The notes below the pieces were generated by a model. The model did no database searches, was not told the origin of the DNA, and saw only the letters and a program-made list of their open reading frames with translations. The translations under genes were made by a program, and so were the position numbers. A stretch of DNA of 64,000 bases from Virgibacillus sp. NKC19-3 (lineage in GTDB: Bacteria; Bacillota; Bacilli; Bacillales; Amphibacillaceae), in NCBI RefSeq assembly GCF_019837165.1, contig NZ_JAGYHC010000001.1, positions 3,410,001 to 3,474,000 of the forward strand. The letters run 5' to 3'. Of this stretch, positions 60,655 through 64,000 are shown one piece after another; within the stretch, counting starts at the first letter, position 1, and the number at the start of each line of letters is the position of its first letter.

Positions 60655-61377
60655 TTACCTCCTTAGTACCACTCTAAACATAAATTCAAATACCTTCAAC
60701 ATGCGCTTCCAGCGAAATGGCTGTTTCAGTAAACGATACAACCACTCCAGGTTTAATTTAATCCAAATTTCAGGTGCACGCTTTACTTCACCAGCCAATA
60801 TATCAAAGCTGCCGCCTATCCCCATAAATAATCCTTTTCTAAATTTATCTTTATGTTTTGCGATCCACTGTTCTTGCCGAGGCAGGCCAAGCGCAACAAA
60901 AATAAGATCCGGATCTGTCTGTACGACTTGTGCAACTATTTCAGGATCATCGATATCAAAAAAACCATGATGACGACCGGCAATGCTCAATCCGGGAAAT
61001 TTTTTCTTTGCCTCCGAGACAGTCTTTTCATTCACATCTTCCTTTGCCCCGAGAAAATAACAGCTTAACCCTTCTGCTTCTGCAAGCTCCAATAATTCCA
61101 TCATCAGATCATAACCTGCGATCCGCTCCGGAAGTGGTTGCTTCATATATTTTGCTGCCAACAGAATTCCGGCACCATCTGGAACAACATAGTCCGCAGA
61201 TTGAACAATTTGTTTGTATTCCAGATCTTCTCTCGTTTTCATAACAATTTCAGGATTAGCAGTGACCACATGACTTTTATCTTGCTGCTGTAATCGAGGA
61301 AGAAGATCCTTACGCAAAAATTCGTCTTTCGTTGTTTTCAAAATTTTTATACCCATTATTTCTGTCGAATCATGCAT
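60655..61377 (-). CDS. tagA: WecB/TagA/CpsF-family glycosyltransferase (ManNAc transferase type)
   Basis: A 240-residue GT family 26 enzyme. Visible are VVTANPEIVMKTRED, VPDGAGILLAAKYMKQPLPERIAGYDLM with the catalytic aspartate region, CYFLGAKEDVNEK, and FVALGLPRQEQWI. TagA adds N-acetylmannosamine to GlcNAc-PP-undecaprenol, the second step of wall teichoic acid linkage-unit synthesis. The TagO-like enzyme for the first step is encoded nearby (62681-63736). The C-terminus is basic and membrane-associating. Confidence 0.9.
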   Translation of the reverse strand: MHDSTEIMGIKILKTTKDEFLRKDLLPRLQQQDKSHVVTANPEIVMKTREDLEYKQIVQSADYVVPDGAGILLAAKYMKQPLPERIAGYDLMMELLELAEAEGLSCYFLGAKEDVNEKTVSEAKKKFPGLSIAGRHHGFFDIDDPEIVAQVVQTDPDLIFVALGLPRQEQWIAKHKDKFRKGLFMGIGGSFDILAGEVKRAPEIWIKLNLEWLYRLLKQPFRWKRMLKVFEFMFRVVLRR

Positions 61378-61591
61378 TTTTAAACAACCTTTCCCATCAT
61401 TTCCGACATATAATTACAGAATGTAACAAACGTGTTAAAAAATGTTGTTTACGGATAAACATATTCATAGTAGAATTAAGATAGTTTGCAATAAGCAAAT
61501 GTAACATGCATTTTTTATGAACACTGGAAATATGATAGCATTAAATATTTTATTTTCCTATTTAAATGTTACGAATAAAGGGAGAATTTTT

Positions 61592-62641
61592 ATGTCTAAA
61601 AATAAGACACAAACGCGTACAGTGAAACGTAAAAAGCGCAAATTGAGAAAAAGGGCATATTTGATTTTCATACCTATACTAGTTGTATTCCTTGGTGTAG
61701 TAGGCTATGGAACTTATTTATATATTAAAGCAGACACCGTTTTATCCAATTCCTATGAAGAAGATGAAAGAGAAAAATCCGATCTGCGGGAAAGTGCAGT
61801 TGACCCGACAGAAGATAATGTTTCTGTTCTCATTATGGGGGTAGACTCAAGTGATGTTCGGGATAATGCAGAAAGTGCACGGACAGATGCGCTCATGGTC
61901 GCCACATTAAACAAAGAGGAAAACAGTGTAAAATTAGTAAGTATTCCGCGTGATACGTATGTATATATTTCGGAAGTTGGCTACGAAACCAAAATCGCCC
62001 ATGCACACGCACATGGTGGAACATCCGCAACCATTGACACGGTTGAAAATCTATTAGATATTCCAATCGATTATTATACGAAATTGAATTTTGAAGCATT
62101 TGTCGATGTTGTTGATGCGATTGACGGTATAAATACAGAAGTGCCTTATGAATTAGAGGAACAAAATTCAAAAGATGAAGCGGGAGCCATTCATCTTCTT
62201 CCCGGGGAGCAGGAATTAAACGGGGAAGAAGCACTTGCCTTAGCTCGTACCAGAAAACAGGATAATGACATTGAACGTGGAAAAAGACAACAAGAAATCA
62301 TTAAGGCTGTCGTTGACAAAGCCATATCCTTGGATTCTGTGCTGAAATACGATGATATTATTGAGGCTATTGGAAGTAACATGACAACGAATATGACATT
62401 TCCGGAAATGCGAAGCTTTATATCTTATGGAACAGGTGGAGCAAATCTAGACTTTGAAACAATAACACTGGAAGGTAGTGACTACCAGCCTGGAAGTGCT
62501 TATTACTGGTTACTGGATGATTATGCACTTAGTGAGACACAATCAGAGTTAAAACGTCACCTGGACATTGCAGATACAAATACTGCTTCCGAATCGGAAG
62601 AAACGTCCACAACATCAGGTAACCCCGAAAGCGCATATTAA
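61592..62641 (+). CDS. LytR-CpsA-Psr (LCP) family phosphotransferase 2
   Basis: About 349 residues, paralogous to the protein at 57103-58122. A basic N-terminus and a helix (about 24-46) precede the LCP domain: VLIMGVDSSDVRD, SARTDALMVATLNKEE, LVSIPRDTYVYIS and LALARTRKQDNDIERGKRQQEI. The tail is Ser/Thr/Glu-rich. It lies between tagA and tagO, both convergent or divergent to it, which suggests attachment of wall teichoic acid. ATG 61592 follows AAAGGGAGAA and is preferred over an upstream ATG at 61517. Confidence 0.93.
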   Translation: MSKNKTQTRTVKRKKRKLRKRAYLIFIPILVVFLGVVGYGTYLYIKADTVLSNSYEEDEREKSDLRESAVDPTEDNVSVLIMGVDSSDVRDNAESARTDALMVATLNKEENSVKLVSIPRDTYVYISEVGYETKIAHAHAHGGTSATIDTVENLLDIPIDYYTKLNFEAFVDVVDAIDGINTEVPYELEEQNSKDEAGAIHLLPGEQELNGEEALALARTRKQDNDIERGKRQQEIIKAVVDKAISLDSVLKYDDIIEAIGSNMTTNMTFPEMRSFISYGTGGANLDFETITLEGSDYQPGSAYYWLLDDYALSETQSELKRHLDIADTNTASESEETSTTSGNPESAY

Positions 62642-62648
62642 AAGAACG

Positions 62649-62682
62649 AAAGCTGCTGACCGTTATAGTCAGCAGCTTTTTT
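62649..62682. terminator. Bidirectional terminator between LCP 2 and TagO genes
   Basis: AAAGCTGCTGAC (62649-62660) and GTCAGCAGCTTT (62668-62679) pair perfectly with a TTTTTT run. It lies 8 bp after the LCP stop and abuts the stop of the convergent gene. Confidence 0.88.
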
Positions 62683-63736
62683 ATGGCTTATGCCGCAGTG
62701 CCCTGAAGAAATTCGTCAAAGGCTTAAAGTCACTGTTAATCATCTCTAGATTTTCAACCAAGAATTGTACTGCCAACAATACCACAGCAAAAATCAGGAT
62801 CGAACCCCACATCGTTGTCATGGAGAAGAAGATAGCAGCGATACTAAACATTCCGCTCAATGTGTAGATAAATAAAACCGTCTGTTTATGCGTAAACCCA
62901 AGTCTTATTAAGTTGTGATGCAAATGCGCACTATCCGGACGGGAAATAGGCTGTCTATTCATATACCTTCTTACCATCGCTATAAAAGTATCTAAAATCG
63001 GAACACCCAAAATAAATATTGGGATAATAAAGGAAATAAGGGTTACACTCTTAAATCCGAGTAATGCTAATACGGAGATCATATACCCTAAAAATAAAGC
63101 TCCTGTATCCCCCATGAAGATCTTTGCCGGATGAAAATTAAACGGCAGAAATCCAACCGTACTAAAAAATAATATAAGTGCCATGGTCGCTACATACACA
63201 TCACCCATCATCACTGCCAGTCCGGCAATCGTGAATAACGCTATTGATGAAACGCCTGCGGCAAGACCATCCAGGCCGTCAATGAAATTCATCGCATTGG
63301 TTACGCCTACAATCCAGAGAATCGTAATGATGGAACTAAGGAAACCAAATTCCAGCTGACCGCCAAATGGCAAGTTAATAAATTCAACTTGTAACCCGCC
63401 CCAAGACACAACGAGAATCGCTACCGCAATTTGTGTTAGAAATTTAACCTTAGGGGGTAAATCGTATATATCATCTACTATCCCCAATGTGATAATGATA
63501 AACCCACCGATCATGATAGCAATATGATATTCACTTACCGGTTGGAGAATCAAGACCCCAAATATAAAACTAGCAAAAATAGCTAGTCCACCTAATGTTG
63601 GTGTTGGATCATCATGCACTTTACGAAAATTTGGCTTATCCGTTATGTGTAACTTTTTGGAATATTTTATTACAATTTGCGTCAAGATTACTGCAAGTAG
63701 CAGACTTAAACAGGCTAAAAACGCAATGTTAACCAC
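62681..63736 (-). CDS. tagO: Undecaprenyl-phosphate GlcNAc-1-phosphate transferase (TagO/WecA/MraY family)
   Basis: About 351 residues with ten to eleven helices. Family motifs: TDKPNFRKVHDDPTPTLGGLAIF, GIVDDIYDLPPKVKF, NAMNFIDGLDGLAAG and MGDTGALFLGY with the catalytic aspartates, then RPDSAHLHHNLIRLG. It transfers GlcNAc-1-phosphate to undecaprenyl phosphate, the first step of wall teichoic acid. GTG 63736 lies 8 bp after GAGG and is favoured over GTG 63745. Confidence 0.93.
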   Translation of the reverse strand: MVNIAFLACLSLLLAVILTQIVIKYSKKLHITDKPNFRKVHDDPTPTLGGLAIFASFIFGVLILQPVSEYHIAIMIGGFIIITLGIVDDIYDLPPKVKFLTQIAVAILVVSWGGLQVEFINLPFGGQLEFGFLSSIITILWIVGVTNAMNFIDGLDGLAAGVSSIALFTIAGLAVMMGDVYVATMALILFFSTVGFLPFNFHPAKIFMGDTGALFLGYMISVLALLGFKSVTLISFIIPIFILGVPILDTFIAMVRRYMNRQPISRPDSAHLHHNLIRLGFTHKQTVLFIYTLSGMFSIAAIFFSMTTMWGSILIFAVVLLAVQFLVENLEMINSDFKPLTNFFRALRHKP

Positions 63737-63777
63737 GCTGCCCACCTCATTTTATATAAGACCTTGTTGGATAAAAT

Positions 63778-64000
63778 CTATTTGTCCATGCTTATGTATA
63801 TATTATAAACGTTTTCAGCAAATTTCTCCACTGTAAATTTATCAGAAGCATGGGTTTTTAGATTTTTTCCTATTGCGGATAACATTCCCTTCTTATATAA
63901 ACGTAATGCATCTTCCATCGCGGCGGTTAATTCCATGATATTCCCCGGCTGTACCTTCCACCCAATGGATCTATCCAAAATTAATTCTCTAACGCCTCCT
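63778..64000 (-). CDS. Glycosyltransferase family 4 (partial, 5' end outside window)
   Basis: The last 73 codons of a GT-B transferase. The motif GGVRELILDRSIGWKVQPGN is the typical C-terminal turn of GT4 enzymes, followed by an amphipathic stretch to the C-terminus (KFTVEKFAENVYNIY). Frame continues open past the window end. It is co-directional with and 32 bp upstream of tagO, so probably in the same polymer-related operon. Confidence 0.8.
   Translation of the reverse strand, partial: GGVRELILDRSIGWKVQPGNIMELTAAMEDALRLYKKGMLSAIGKNLKTHASDKFTVEKFAENVYNIYISMDK

Overview
The window reads as the chromosome of a low-GC, Gram-positive, halotolerant or alkaliphilic Bacillaceae (of the Oceanobacillus/Virgibacillus/Lentibacillus kind). 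The reasons are AGGAGG-type ribosome binding sites, B. subtilis-style wall genes (TagO, TagA, LytR-CpsA-Psr), a qox-type menaquinol oxidase, a YvrJ/DUF2922/DUF1659 cluster, a glycine-betaine type BCCT carrier behind a sigma-B-like promoter, and a TupA-like gene known from alkaliphile wall polymers. The genus is inferred, not proven.

Layout. 1-6105: an N-methyl amino acid oxidase (cut by the window edge) after a complete Opp/Dpp peptide ABC operon on the minus strand, with a CcpA-type cre upstream. 6106-16500: an AT-rich accessory zone with two small XRE regulators (one frameshifted), a complete IS21-family element that has split a gene of unknown function, a divergent regulator pair with mirrored operators, a HigB/HigA-IrrE toxin-antitoxin module, and a convergent sce7726/sce7725-like pair whose stop codons share one perfect hairpin. 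16823-37910: a large minus-strand capsule or exopolymer locus (Wzz-like protein, tyrosine kinase, two phosphatases of which one is frameshifted, response regulator, dehydratase, GalU, initiating transferase, glycosyltransferases, Wzy, Wzx, pyruvyltransferase, TupA-like ligase, QueC-like enzyme, Ugd and a uronate epimerase). 38444-45100: a LysM/NlpC hydrolase, two NERD-domain paralogues around a small coiled-coil protein, and a Pho-boxed alkaline phosphatase. 45117-51240: a zinc-ribbon membrane protein, YjbQ, the fruRKA operon and a small membrane protein. 51364-55241: qoxABCD. 55764-64000: the YvrJ/DUF2922/DUF1659 cluster, two LCP transferases, a BCCT carrier, TagA, TagO and a glycosyltransferase cut by the window end.

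How it fits together. The capsule genes suggest an acidic surface polymer: Ugd and its epimerase supply uronic acids, the pyruvyltransferase and a TagB/F-like enzyme can add acidic groups, and a TupA-like ATP-grasp ligase and a QueC-like enzyme could modify carboxylates. TagO, TagA and the LCP proteins downstream could build and attach wall polymers.

The least explained signal is a family of tandem 20-21 bp repeats (core CTCTCCCGATTT) in five intergenic arrays. All five have the C-rich strand on top whatever the direction of the neighbouring genes. Two further dispersed repeat families and a ~230-bp inverted-repeat element are also present. No rRNA, tRNA or CRISPR array was recognised.
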